Shown: positions 29,711 to 47,240 of the stretch, one piece after another
Layout: every line of letters starts with the position of its first letter
Numbering within the stretch: the first letter of the stretch is position 1
Assembly (NCBI RefSeq): GCF_027596085.1
Contig: NC_072471.1
Location: forward strand, 12,273,810-12,337,809
Origin: Anoplopoma fimbria
Taxonomy: Eukaryota; Chordata; Actinopteri; Perciformes; Anoplopomatidae
DNA length: 64,000 bases
Direction: 5' to 3'
Translations under genes and position numbers: made by a program
The notes under the pieces: model-generated
Told to the model about the DNA's origin: nothing
Seen by the model: only the letters and a program-made list of their open reading frames with translations
Databases searched by the model: none

Positions 29711-29903
29711 AACCTAAACCTATCCAAAAATTGAAGTGGAATCAGAATGAATGGAAAAAGATCAGCCAATGCTAAATATTTCCAAGAATGAGGTATCTTT
29801 TGCTACACAGGTCTATAATGTACTCCAGTCAATATCGTCCTACAAAAGATGACGGCACATCTCCTAGCAACCACAAGCCATCAAATGTCGGTGAATCACT
29901 GCC
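29711..29903 (+). repeat. local duplication, copy B (193 bp)
   Basis: Near-identical partner of 29434-29627. Beyond GGTGAATCACTGCC the two copies diverge completely, so the break is sharp at both ends. Confidence 0.97.
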
Positions 29904-34330
<4,427 letters not shown>

Positions 34331-36523
34331 TCCATTTTTAAGAGGGAAGGTGTGCAGTTTCTTCTTTTAAAATGAATCTAGTCTTAAAGGCCAATTGGTA
34401 GCTATGGCTTGCTTTTTGTCTAGTGTCTTCAGAGTATGCATTTTACTGCCAACCACCCAGACCACTAATTTGCATTAACGACTTAGAATCCAGTCAGCTG
34501 GTGAAGTCTGGATGTTCATACGGAGATTTCAAACAAAGATGTGTTCATTTTGAAGCCTAAAATAATTCCACATCGCTGAATGTGAAATTTGCAACTTCAA
34601 CATAAAAACATGCCTCAAAGACACTTTATACAAAAACCCCTGTAGTCAAAACCCAGTCTGTGGTCCAGATAGCACACATGACCCATGCACATACGCACAC
34701 ACAGCGAGAAGTAACGCCCTGGGACAACGAGAGCTGCTGCCTGTCCTCTGCTTGTACAACCACAAAAAGGTCACTGCATGATTTATGCACCTGTTTAGTG
34801 AGTTAGATGGGAACTGTTTGTGCTTTGGGGCACCTGACCCAATCACAATGTGAAATATGAAAATGAAATTCCGCTCGTGCATTGATTTACAAGGTTGAGT
34901 ATGTATTAAGCTGCCCTATTGGGAGCCGCTGGATAAATACATACTTTGTGTTTGTGTTTGTTTTGTGTAGTTATGTGCTCCCTGGCTGCTTATAGCATGT
35001 GTGTTCCAAAGATTGTGCATGCGTGAGGTTGCAGTGTCAGATCAGGTCAATGAATAATATGTTAGCCGACATTTGCATACACAAAATTAAATACCAAAGC
35101 GTGACCACGCATAATTTTTTGCGTGGTCCACGTCTGTGGTCACCACTGAAAGAGAAATCAAGAAAAGTGCATGTGCACCCGTATTTACGTGCCTGTGTAC
35201 TGACACTTCTCTCCATTTCTCCGTCAGATGCGAGCAGCTATCTTGACATGACGGTGCCCTGTGTTGGAGACATGTATTCTTTAACATGGCAGCTCACAGG
35301 GGAGAGGCACAGATGGCTTTTGACTCCTTAATGGTTCTGGATGGCCATGGCTGACATTATTCTAGTCGACAGTACGCTCCATAGCTGCGGTAATTGAATA
35401 CCACCTGCGTGCTCCTTTTCATAAAAAATGAATGTTTCTGTCAATGATTAATTAAACAATTAATTTAGTGGTGGCCTACATTTAGAAAAACTTGAGAAAA
35501 CTTGGCTTTATTCCCAAATGAGTCTATGTTTTATTGTGGATCAGACTTTGCCAAAACAGCAGGTGGGTACATTTTTGAAGCCATAAATAAAACATGAGAA
35601 GTGTGCGCTGTATCCTCCCCTGTGATTTGGGTGATATCATGACTCTTTTGGTGTCTTGTTGGATGCATCGGGCAACACTTGGACTTCTCCAAATGGTAAT
35701 CTACATTCACATGAATCTTTGCTTCTACACCATTTGTCATACAAAATCACATGCCATGTTTTCTCATGCATTTATTAAGTAGCTACACTGGCTAAACTTA
35801 ATTTCTGAATATAGCGGAAGTTAATGATATTGAATAAAAACAACCGACCCCCGCACTCAGGCGCTTTTAATTAAGAGCATGAGGCAGTGCATTTGAGATA
35901 ACGCATTCACGCCAGAGGTAAATATGGTACTAGTGTGCACAAGCTTGTTTAGCATGACAGCTGTGTTGGATACAGTACTGCATTAAATCAAACCCAATTA
36001 CTGGCAGCTCATTGCCCCCATACCCCGAGAGATGTGTGATGCGAACGCACAAGTACACAATCCTTCAGCGTTACTGTGTTGAGGGGAGATATCTTATAAT
36101 ATGTACAGTAAACATACAGGGGACATATGTTTATTTCAAAATACATCTTATAAATATTCAACATTATTAGCATGATCATGGAAACATGGACACAACACGA
36201 ACATAAAGAAGTTAATTTGAAATATCTTCAACACAGTTTCTCAATGCTTTTTGATGTTGAGTTTGCTGTGGTGTGCTAAGAAATTGCTCTTGTGTGGCCT
36301 AGAGTGCTGATGCTGCTCTTATGTACTGCTGGCCGCTGCCACTGCTGCCATGCATTTTTGTCACTTTAGAGGGTCAAGCAACACACTCTGATATCCGCTC
36401 CACCACTTAGATGCACTACGTTATGCTGATGGAGGAGGCTTTTTGGGGACAGCACTACTGGGATTTGGTTTGAACAGTATCCTCTGAAATGGAACGGTTT
36501 GCGTGTGTGCGTAGCCGAGTATG

Positions 36524-36554
<31 letters not shown>

Positions 36555-37059
36555 AGAAAGAAAGTGGTGCTGCACTGAGTGACGGACGAATGGACAAGCA
36601 AACGACACATGGGGGAGAAGCAATATTTAGAGACTTTGAGGACGTGAAACAAAGGCAGAGAATGGGAAGAGAAATAGGTGAGGGACTGCAGGCCTTCAGA
36701 CATTAAAATGACAGAGAGGAGTGTCACACTCAGAGGGCCGTGCCACCAGTTCACTCCACTGAGACACACTGGAGGTGTCTGTCAGGTCGATTAGTACTAC
36801 TCTGCTTACATTTTCCACCTGACTTATTCATTAGTGTTTTTGCTTGCAGCTTTTAGCCTCCTCAGTGTGTCTGCATGTTCAGTCATACTTCAAGCCTTCC
36901 CCCACTCTTGGTGTGAACAACGGCTTATGAAAGTACTGTAGGTTTGCCAAGCACCCGACCGAGAGGAGGTCACAGCTTTAATTTTATGGTCTTTTAGCCA
37001 TGCTAGCTGCTTGAAGAGATGGCACTGTCAGTTAGTTGACCTTTCTATCACAAGTACCT
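34331..37059. other. non-coding stretch with an A26 run
   Basis: A26 at 36527-36552, followed by a purine-rich stretch to about 36700. The frames of 61 and 104 codons over it come from poly-Lys or poly-Phe readings. The 110-codon frame at 34999-35331 has no recognisable domain. Confidence 0.55.
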
Positions 37060-37335
37060 GGACTACCATCAAATTTGCATTAGACATTCATGTTGAAGAC
37101 GATTTATCCTAATGACCATGGTGATCCTTTGCCTTTCCCTCTAGCCCTACCAGCAGGTTCACTTTGGACTTATTAAAACAGCTTCATCCGTACTAGTGCT
37201 AATAAGCAAATGATAGCTTGGTAACATGCTAAACTACTAAACTACAACAGTGAACATGGTTAACATTACGTGCTAAACATCAGCATGTCAGCTGATGTGA
37301 GTGTATTAGCATATTGATGTTAGCTATTACCTTAA
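37060..37335 (+). repeat. teleost repeat (TTAGCATGCTAAC type), copy 3
   Basis: Shares TTAGACATTCATGTTGAAG, GGTGATCCTTTGCCTTTCCC, CTAGTGCTAATAAGCAAATG, AACATGGTTAACATTACGTG, CTAAACATCAGCATGTCAGC and ATTGATGTTAGCTA with the other copies, in order. Diverged and internally deleted. Confidence 0.7.
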
Positions 37336-40300
37336 AAGCGCTGTACAGCCAATGCTAAGAAATAGAAGCTCTCGAGCTGCATTTGGACTTCTTCAAAAAC
37401 ACATTTCGGGTTTTATATTATAGCTTTGTAGTTGCAGTCAAGTCATTTTAGTATTTCTTCCCCCTTATTAGACCTGTAGAGAAGTTAAAGAGCAGAAAAT
37501 TGAATGCTTGTGCTAGGTCTTAATTAAAGTAACTATGGTCTGCAGATGGCCTTTGTGTGTTTTGATTACTCTTTTTCTGTTGAGGGAATATAATTATTCA
37601 ATCAATGCATAATCTTTGTTTAATACTTGTTTGGAGCATTTCGTTTTTGGGTCAACTTCACCTCTTTGTTTAAGGCTCTTTTGGGCCAGTGTATTCATTG
37701 TCATGGGCACACTGAACCTGGACAGCACATTCACATTTGTCTATTCTGGCATAACACCGACACCAGGAACATAAGAGCTAGAGAAAGGGACAGATCTATA
37801 GTGGCATCTTTATAATCCATGATTAACAGCAGTTTATGAGGTAACCCGTATATTACAGGGCTATTGTTTCACTGAGTTAACTCAATGAAAATCTATACAA
37901 TCAACAGCAGGTCCCTGTGCCTGTTCATTTATTCCATAGTTTTATTGATCCTTTCTCTGTGTGAGTTGCTGAATGATCCTGGATTTAGCCTATTATGATT
38001 ATTCCCAAAGGTCCACTTATGCATGATTCAAATTCTAGCAATGTCCAGCAATGACATGTCCTGTCATATAAGATGGGAAAGAAGCCAATATGCATTGAGT
38101 GATGTGCATTTGAAATACTTGCCAGTCAGAGTCAATTATGGGCCTCTGTATAAGCAACTCCACCATTAGGAAACTGTATCTATCGCCAAACAGATGAATA
38201 AATCTGTTTGGCAAGCCATAATAATTGATGTGTTGACATTCAACGAGTATAACTCTTGTTATCCCCAACTTGCCGCATCTGGCGGTGTGTACTCACTCAG
38301 AACTCTGTGAAAAACACAAATGCAGCATGAAATGCGTACCCATTTCAGTTCTTTAAAGATTCCTTAAAGCGACACTGTTGAGGCCCTTTGTTTTGATGCG
38401 TCGCACTGTGAGCACACACAGAGCGGCTGTTTAGTGGGGTGCACGAGATAAGAGACAGAGAGGTTGGAATGTGTGATAGGGAGGTGCAGTAGGGCAGCCA
38501 TTCCCTTTCAGGTTTGTTTCAGGCCACCTGCTGGGTCCTCCAAACAGAGCCCCACATGGGAGATCAAAGTTCTGCCATCAACGCCTTGTTTTCTTCAGCT
38601 TTCTTATAATTAACAGTTTATTCATGCTCAAGCTATCTGGCTTGAGCCAGTGACAGAAATCATCTTGTATGAGACAACTGGGTATATATTTAGCACTTAC
38701 TGTCAGTGTGTAAGTAAACAAATTACATATCCTTTTCTGGAATGACCTTGGTCATACCTTGTACTCACTGTAGTCTTAAAATATGAAATTGAAATGGCCC
38801 AAGGGGCGATCTGTTTAAATAATACAGTAAACATAAAACCAGGGTAACATTAATGCTGCATTCACAGGAAATCAGGCAGCAGCAAACCGGAAATCACGTT
38901 AGTGGACAAGAGCAGCAGAGTTAAATTAAATGGGGCCAGCAGAGAATATAAACAATGGCAACGGTCAACAGCATTGCTTTTCAAAGTTGAATCATATTTT
39001 AACTTTTGCCGTCCTCCGCAACAGAGTTTATACCAGGATGTTACGTAGCTCGCTCGCACAAAGAGAACGTTGTTTAAGTTTTCAATAGAATATTAAAAGG
39101 AATCTGCATTTTTTTTTTTAGCTACAAGCATTACTAGATTCATTCCAGAAATAATCCGACACAAAATAATTGTATCAAATGAATAATAAATACATTCTAT
39201 TCCACCACAAAGCAACATATCATAATGCATGTTTCGTATTGCCGTGCTACCATTCCATCGGACAGTTTGTTTTCCCTTTGCCGTCCAGAATGTGTTGTCC
39301 GTCAGCCATCTGCCTGATTCCATCTGAATCCAGCATTGCTCCCAATGCAATAGTTAACCAAGATCTATAAACATTTGTCTTCTGGTTCCAGTGGACTGCT
39401 TTAAGGCCTTACCAGCCTTAACTGAGCGAATAAATCGCTGTCACAGTCCTCAAATGGTGTGATCGCCTGTCACAGCCCTTCACATCAGTTTGTTTTATTG
39501 GATGTGGCTCATGCCTCCAGATATTTATATATTTTTTACAGCCATGTACCGTAGTGGCTAACAAAACTAAAAAAAGAGGGGGAAAAAACCAGTGAGCGAG
39601 AAAGAGGTGGCAGGAAAGCTAGGCAGGCGGCTAGACAAGTAATGGTGTGGAATACAGAGGAGGGATGTGTGGAGCTTTGGCTCGGGACAGCCTCTAGATC
39701 CATCTTACCCTGCTTAAAGCCCCAGTGCCTGGGTAATGGTCGCATGGCGGGTGCTTTCAGAGGTTACGGCACAGGAGATGAGGGATCTAGGAGTGGAGAG
39801 GCCAAACTGAGAGGTGATTTCCCCAGCAGAGGCCTCTTCATTTCGGGGGGGAAGGGAGGAGTTGGCATTGCCGCTGCTGCTGAAGCCTTGAGGAAAACAA
39901 CCAAATTGCTCCCCACAGGAACAGGCCACTGGCAACAAACTGAATCCGACATGATATAGAGTCTCCGTATCCGCTTTATGGTCTCACTGTTCATTCCGTC
40001 ATTCCTGTGTACATACAAACAGGAATCCTTGACGTAAAACATAGATCTTTAACTGGAATACAACAGAAAAATATATTTTTTTTTAGCAACAAAATCCATT
40101 GTAGCTCAGCGCCAACTCATTTTATTGAGGTCATCCCCCTGACTAAAATAAATAGAGTCCCAGGAACATGCTAAATGATACATACTAGTTGGGACTGGTG
40201 TGGGGAAATATTTCTTATGGGTTTTGCATGAAAAATCACTTTGCTTTAGGTTTGGAGGAAACAGTTCTGATCAGATAAGCAAACCTTTACAAAATGTTTG

Positions 40301-40679
40301 TGATTCACCGTGACAAATGCATTGGTTCCACATTAAAGTCAGATGTAGTTTACTGGAGAAGACAAGGCCTGACATCAAAGCTGTCATCTTGCATTGCGAC
40401 CAAGTAGGTAAAGCCTGGTGAGTGGAACAAATGCAATGTGGGTCTCTCTCCTGCTTTCCTGAAAGGAGGACAGTTGTTGCTGCAAAGCTGGAGCTCAAGC
40501 TTTATCACATTCAATAACAAAAATGATAATCAACTTTGGTGTATAGTACTTATCAAAACACAGTTACAAAGTTCTAAAGAGAACAAGATAAAATTGTATA
40601 CAAAGCCAAGATAAAAGTAACAACAGTATGAATAACAGCAGAACAGTGATTTAAAAGAAGGTACTGTGTTTGCTAACTG
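37336..40679. other. non-coding stretch, nothing recognised
   Basis: A 105-codon frame at 39642-39959 overlaps minus-strand frames of 74 and 92 codons and is Gly/Ala-rich from local G-richness. No gene is supported. The block at 38340-38580 has mixed composition and could be conserved, which cannot be tested here. Confidence 0.5.
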
Positions 40680-41850
40680 AAGTTCCTCTGGTTGGGAGTA
40701 ACACAACTGCAGGGCTCTAATGGGGAAAAAGCCCTTCCTCTGAAGCGATGGGCTGTGGGACCAGTAAGGAGGGTCATACCTGAGAAGTGCAGACAGCCGC
40801 CAGGCTAATAGGGCACCAGTAAATCTATGGTGTTAGATAGCAAAGAAAGTAATTAGAAAAAGTTTAAATTAAATTCTAAAACAGGTTTCCAAAGTAGTTT
40901 TGCAAAGATGGGAATGATACTGACTTGTCTCTTAGGATATTTTAAAAGTCTGGCAGCTGAGTTTTGGACGAGATGGACACTAGAGGTGACCTTTTGGCTG
41001 TGCCCGGAATACAGAGAATTACTATAATGCAGATGTCATATGACGAGATAAAATCAAGGACATCACCTTCAAGGACCCCCTGATATCTTTTTTTCCGATT
41101 TTTTTTACTTAAGCAATATTTCTAAACTGGAGAAAACATGATAAGTGTCTTGTATATCAAAAATCACCCCCGAATTGCGAAGGGGAGGTTTGATGTTAGA
41201 GGACAGGTTTCCAAAAAAATTTTTTCAAGTCACAGGTCAGGTTAATGGGTCAAATAATAGGACCTCAGATTTTGACTCATTAAGCCGCAGGAAGTTTTGT
41301 GACATCCAGCATTCGATATCAGAGAGACAATACATAACATTTGTCCATGTCACCACCAGTCAGTTCTGTGTCATCCAGGTAACTCTGGAAATGTGTATAT
41401 ATATATATATATATATATCTGCAGATTATCTGACCCTAATTTGCATAACAACAGAAAATAGTAAAGGGCCAAGAATTGACCCCTGGAGAACACCACATGA
41501 GAGTGGTGCGCGGGATGCAGTGAATTCTCCCATTTATCAGAGCGATAGGAGCAAATCAGGCAAGCTCAGTGTCCTTAATACCAACACCGGTTTCACGTTT
41601 TCAATTTATTAGCATATCTTTGTCAACCTTATCAAATTCAGAATTCAAATTGACAAGAATTGAAATAAAACAAACCCCAGAATCAGCAGCAAGCAGTAAA
41701 TCATTGGTGACCTTAATGAGCTGCTTCCTTTGTTGGGCACAGAAGCCTGATTGATATTGCTCAAAAATATGAGTTAGTCATTTGTGAGATTAATTGAGAG
41801 GCATTGGACCCCTCCATCTAAATACTTGAGTGAGGGGTTCGATCCATTTA
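40680..41850 (-). pseudogene. decayed LINE reverse transcriptase (L2/CR1-superfamily-like)
   Basis: On the minus strand, from 41.85 down to about 40.68 kb, the palm and following region of a non-LTR reverse transcriptase can be followed in several frames. First is KVTNDLLLAADSG (about 41680-41720). Next is motif A, LVNLNSEFDKVDK, where Asn (41649-41651) replaces the expected catalytic Asp. Then CGVLQGSILGPLL (41459-41497), the conserved G-x-PQGSxLGPLLF motif. After a (TA)n microsatellite and a frame change comes YLDD (41370-41381) in place of the usual YADD, then DIECWMSQNFLRLNESKSE. Further on is the thumb-like stretch with stops, and bases matching common fish LINE 3' ORF sequence (GCAGCTGAGTTTTGGACGAG on the plus strand near 40955). 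Stops, frameshifts and the lost Asp make it inactive. The 5' end, endonuclease and 3' tail are not identified. The 155-codon plus-strand frame over it is antisense and not a gene. Confidence 0.85.
41396..41418. repeat. (TA)n microsatellite, 23 bp
   Basis: A pure TA run inside the dead LINE, between its PQGS-type and YxDD motifs. Its expansion probably contributed to the frame change there. Confidence 0.92.
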
Positions 41851-43615
41851 CCTGAATCTACCCTAGCCATCTTCAATCTGTTAAAGGCTCCTTGGCACCC
41901 CTGAGTACGGAGGAAGATAATTGAATTAAGCTCATTCTTCTTGCTGATTTCTCATGTTACCTAAAGGGACTTGGGGAGGAAAATCATTCTCAGAAAAAGG
42001 CCTTTTCTCCATTTATTGCTAATCTTATTCATGAAAGGGAATCTGACAGTCCTATGCATGGCTGAGAGGGGAGAGAGAGAAAGGCATGAAGACAGAGTGG
42101 CACTCCAAACTTTATTGTTTGTGAGATATCTGTAGTATGAAGTGTTGCTCATGAATTGCATGCTGCTTCTCTAAAAGAGTATTTCTTCTCACAAAACAGG
42201 CATTTAAGTATACAAAGGTATTCTAGTAGAGAATGTTATCTTCAGTGAATGTGATAGGAAATAATTGGACATTTGTGAATACTTTTACAAGAGAATAGGT
42301 AGTTAAAACTGTCAGTTACCCTTCTAGTTAAAGGGTTTGAAATACTGTGAAAAAATAACCCCTTCATAAAAAATGTAATGGCCATCATTAAACATTCCTG
42401 TGCCAAATTTTACCTCATAAAATCCAGTCACAATCAAAGTAATCTCTTTAATTTAATCAAGAACAAATGTGATTGTTATTTCTATTATTAAACTTTTTGT
42501 TATATAAAATCTTTTGTCAAATATCAATTCTTATATTACTGATTTATTATTTTTCAGCCCTCACCGGTGAACAGCCTACAAAGGGGAAAGTAGTTTATTG
42601 CTCCCCTTGGATAGAGCAGTGACCTCCCTAGAAAGTACTACTGGGCCCGTTTGACCCCCTCCTAGCTCAAACACTGTGGGTGAAAGTTTAAGGATAAATA
42701 TTCAATATATCATATATAACCCAACAGACAGAGCACTGAGCTTTCAGCCATCTTTAATTGATGTTGGTATACCAGAGGGGCATTTAAGGATTAAATGAGT
42801 TCACTAAAAATTAGCGAAACAGTCAGTGAGCCATGGGCCTCTCTTAAATGTGTGAAATTAATATTATATAAAGGCATAAAATGTCCCTATTAGAGCAATA
42901 AGAAATTGAATTACTAATAGAAACAGTGATAGATTAAAAGAGACACAATATTCAAAAAGAGATCCATGTGTTCTATGACGTGTGATATGCAGCAAAAAAA
43001 AAAAAGAGCAGATGCCTTTAATATTGTGACTGTGACAGCTTCTTCTATTACAGAGAAAAAAGTAAGCTCTCCATAAGAAGCCAGCTCACTGTTCATTTCT
43101 GAACCGCCACAGCATTTTGACATGCTTCTCAAAAACTGTTGACACATTCTAAATTAAAATCATTGCTCTCTTTTCGTTTTTTGTGAAGTAATACTTCATT
43201 AGTTATGATTGTTCGTCCATGCCATGAATACAAAGGATTCATTTCTTAGAAATAACAAAGGGCCTTTTTTTTGCCACAGAACCACGAAAGATAAAAGAGT
43301 GAAGCCTTTGATGAGTTAATGAAATGGTTTGGATAAAAATCAACAGTGGAACAGTGTACTCGCACAGCTAGTGAAATTCAATTTTTGAAAAAATAAGACA
43401 ATAAGCAATCATGGGGGGATAAAACACATCATAGTGTGGTAGAGATTTCTTTTTAACGATTCCATCATTTTAGGTTACAGGTCAGCCGTTGTGAGTGGTT
43501 TGACATTTCATTTTACGGCGCTATGGGGACATGAAATGAATAAAATACTTTTCTGTTAATCAATATGATAATATAGTGTCATGGTTGTTTGTGCATTCAC
43601 ATTTTTAACCATGCT
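41851..43615. other. non-coding stretch, nothing recognised
   Basis: AT-rich with no frame above 77 codons. The first part (to about 41900) might still belong to the LINE. Confidence 0.55.
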
Positions 43616-44070
43616 AGTGTCCCGGCTGTAGGGACAGTCTGTCTGCCATTCAATCTGCCATTTTGGTCCAGACTGGAATATATATCTATTGGATGGATTG
43701 CAATTATTTTTTGTATTGAAATTAGTGGTGCCCAGAGGATGTAGACTTGATCCGTGATCTGACTTTTCATTAAGCACCACCATCAGGTCAAAATCTCAAA
43801 TTGTCCTTTGAGATTGTTCTATGAACGAACAGCTGCAACACTAATGAGGAATTCAAGCTTAACTGTACTTGTACGCGCTAAGTGCTAATTAGTGTCGACA
43901 TGCTAAGAGGCAAAACTAAGATTCTTAACATTGTACATATTATACCTGCTAAACATCAGCATGTAACATTTTCATTGTGAGCATGTTAGTATGCCAACAT
44001 GAACATTTAGCTCAAAGCATAGCTGTGTACTACTCTAACATGGCTGTAGACTCGTAGTCTTGTTGTAAAT
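43616..44070 (+). repeat. teleost repeat (TTAGCATGCTAAC type), copy 4, longest
   Basis: Begins with CCATTTTGGTCCAGACTGGA and TTGGATGGATTGCAATTA. It continues through CACCACCATCAGGTCAAAAT, AAGTGCTAATTAGTG, TATACCTGCTAAACATCAGC, TTCATTGTGAGCATGTTAGT and TAGCTCAAAGCATAGCTGTG to CATGGCTGTAGACTCGTAGT. It links the 5' blocks of copy 2 with the 3' blocks of copies 1 and 3. No coding region or terminal repeats seen. Confidence 0.75.
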
Positions 44071-44257
44071 ATATGTCCATGCACATTTGTTTATGCTTTC
44101 TATGTACATGCATATGTCTGCATGTGTGTATGCATAATCAGTATGTGTGTATTTTCTTTCAGTATATCTCTGTTGGTGCATGGGACTATTTCATCTCTGT
44201 CTCAGTCCTCATTTCCCAGGCATGGTTTAACTGCAGGAGGGGTAGATGGTCCTTGTA

Positions 44258-44309
44258 GAAAGGGATGTATATCTCCCAGACTACTTGAAAGGGATGTATA
44301 TCTCCCAGA
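44258..44309 (+). repeat. short tandem duplication (23-bp unit, 29-bp period)
   Basis: The 23 bases 44258-44280, which begin GAAAGGGATGTATATCTCCC, recur exactly at 44287-44309 with CTACTT between. A recent small duplication or template slip. Confidence 0.95.
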
Positions 44310-47240
44310 ATGCCACACTGCTGGGCTGTCAATCAGCTAGTGTCTTTAACTGCGCAACAGCTGCAGTGTGCTGCTTTCCACACACCCAATCACATTGGCC
44401 CTGACATTCCTATGAAGATAGTGGAATGGTTGATGTATGTCTGATAGGAAAGGCCAGTATTTGAGTGAATGGAGTTGACACCTATCTGAGTGGGTCAGGG
44501 CTATGTTGTTGTATGTCTTTTGCCTGGTGACATTTAAGGCTTTTATTGAAACAGTAAAAAGGACATATCGACTGCAACCACTGACACTATGCACACAGCG
44601 ATTGCCTATATTTCAACTGACTGAGGCATTATAGCCGCTCTGTGAAGGTGCTGGTTGCGGCAGCCTTGCTTTGACAGTCTTGAGTGACATTGGCAATGTG
44701 TGCTTACACACAGGCTCAGGGCAGATGGACACAGACGGACTGACAGAGCGACAAAGAAGAAGAGAGGGGAGAAAGCAGGCAAGGGTAAATTCAGCACCAC
44801 GGACAGCTCCCATCAGACATCTCTCCAGGCAGCGTTTGTTTGCTTTTATCTCTGGGAGATGAATCACTTATAGCCAGTAAAGTAAAGCCAGTGCTGGATA
44901 AGCACACTGGTTAAAAATGTCACTTTAATATGAATGCTTTCATGAGTTTCCACTTAATGTAGGTGTCTTACTTTCCCTTACTTTATTTACTTATTTCTCC
45001 TCTGTTTTTTTGGTTATCTAGTCTCACTATACTCTAGTGCCGTGCAAAAAAGAGAGAATAACTTTTGAGATCTGCATATACCTTAACAAAAGATACTGCT
45101 TTAGTTAAATACAGCTTCCCACTGTGAGACAGAATACAACTACCTCCTTCTGCCTACTTACAGCTTTTAAGATTACTACACATTCCTTGTCGTTGCAATG
45201 GAAGCACCACTATCTTAATTTAGTGTTAAAAAAATAACATCCTATAGTCTGACAAAGCTTTACTTTAACAGCTTGGGTGAAGATATTTGTTTGTCCCATG
45301 GTCTTAAAAACACTGTTTTGAGATATTTAATTACTAGTGGCAAATCCCTACAGTAGATTGGATTTATAGGTGAAAAGGGATACTGCAAATATTGCTTATT
45401 TCGGTGTGCTCTCCTATTCAGTTAAATTCCCTTACATCCACTCAATAGTAGTGTGGCGTAGACGTCTTGGAAACTGGAACTTAGTATGAAGTGAATCTGC
45501 AAATGATTAGAACTTCCCCAAATCATTGCATTGTTAGCAATAATAATAATGATGTCACTGTGACCAGTATAGCTCAGATGATCTGAATCTGAGGTATTAT
45601 TAGTATTATTAATAGTAGTCTGAATCGCTGATGAAACCCTTATGACAACAACACAGCTGTCTTAATAACCGACAACCTTCAAAATGTCTAAACTGTTCCA
45701 AGGAATACTGGTTGGTTTCTTGGACTCTGGCAAAATGGGTTGGGGCAACCTGTATGGGGGGGCTTATAGTGCTCTACTCTCCTCTGCTGCACTCCCAACA
45801 TTTGATCCATAACAGCGCTCAGTTTTTAATCAAAGCTTTCAAATTTGACCTTGACTTAAATCCATCAAGCTGACATTTCTGGTGAAAACAGGGGCCGGTG
45901 GCAGCCTCAAAAAAGCAATGATCGGCTCTGCAATGTGCTCACAGAGGGAAACCATTCTCTGTACTTGGAGCATTATAATTACAAACTCGTTCCATTTGCA
46001 CGCTCCCAGCACCTATAAAAAAAAAAAAAAAAAAAAAGGGTATGGAGCCGGTGAAAGCTAGCAAGAGGTAATTATCATAAGAGTGTATGGAACAAAGCTT
46101 CATGCTGAGGAGATTCCCCATCCCTCCATCTCCCCTCTCTCATTCTCTCTCCCCCATGTTTGTGAATCACATTTAACCTACAATCCAAACAACTTTGACA
46201 GGGATTATGGAGTTTTGATGAGAGACAGAGAGAGACTGGGAGAAAGTAAGTGAGGGGTAATGAAGCAGCAATGTCAAGGAATGATTTATGAATGGCTCCT
46301 TCCTTCACTCTCCCCTCACCGAGATGTAGTCAGTTCAAATATCATCTTTCCGCAAAATTCAATTCTGACCACGCACGGAGTGATCAGTGTACCATTTCAA
46401 GAAATTGGATAGTATTGTTTGTTTAATATAGTATTCGAAAGCCGTGCAATGATATGTCAGCAATATTTCCATATAACAGCAGAACAATGCACATTCAGGA
46501 CAATATTTGAGGGCGATTGTAAAGATTGGCAATGCCGCGTTTATTAGGATTCATACGTTTTCTCGTTTTAATTTTCTTCCTGTGTTGAAGCATGGGAATA
46601 GTGTTGTGTGCTGTTTAATATTTCAGACAGATGAGTCACAGGCAAACCAGGCCCAGGGTCACTGACTGAGCTAATGAGCAGTTTACAGGCAACATCATCA
46701 GCCACAGAGTAGACGACATCTCATTGTTTAAAACAAATCAGTGCAAAACATAATATACTCAAAAATAACAAAACCCTGCATACTGGTTATTAGCTAAAAT
46801 TGGATCTTATAAATGCTTCGGGTTTTTGGCATCAACATTAAAGGTAGCGTGTAGGTTGTTATGTCAACCATTGATATTGCCTTTATTGGATTATGGTTCT
46901 GTTTTTCCTCCCACTGGATATTAACATTTTAGACAGTAAGCTGACATTCTTATCCAGTGCTTATATGAGTAAGCAGGTAGGAGTGTCTTGCTCCGGGACA
47001 ACAACAAAGACACAAATACATGATTGTTTGTGGACACATAACTAGATGTAGGGTCTGGCAGGGTAGGCACTGGTTATTACTTGCCATCAGATATCCAGCT
47101 CATCATAAATTATAGCATACATATTAACAATTTAAGACAGCTGGTTATATAAACACAAGAAAAAGAAACACAGTTTTCAACGTTTTAGGATTAGAATTAT
47201 GTACGCTTTACTAGGTTGTTAATGGCTTTATGTAAATTCT
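44310..47240. other. non-coding stretch with an A21 run
   Basis: A21 at 46017-46037. Frames of 60-84 codons on both strands at 44.3-44.9 kb overlap and show no family signature. Nothing else is recognised. Confidence 0.55.

Noticed and set aside
41145..41612. 155-codon plus-strand frame
   Set aside because: It lies antisense to a recognisable LINE reverse transcriptase and includes a (TA)n microsatellite.
42000..42010. Near-palindrome AGAAAAAGGCCTTTTCTC
   Set aside because: Contains a mismatch and is too short to stand out in AT-rich DNA.
45008..45030. miR-9-like string TTTGGTTATCTAG
   Set aside because: Only about a dozen bases match, the following bases differ from the mature sequence, and no complementary star arm (AGCTAGATAACC-like) lies nearby to form a hairpin.
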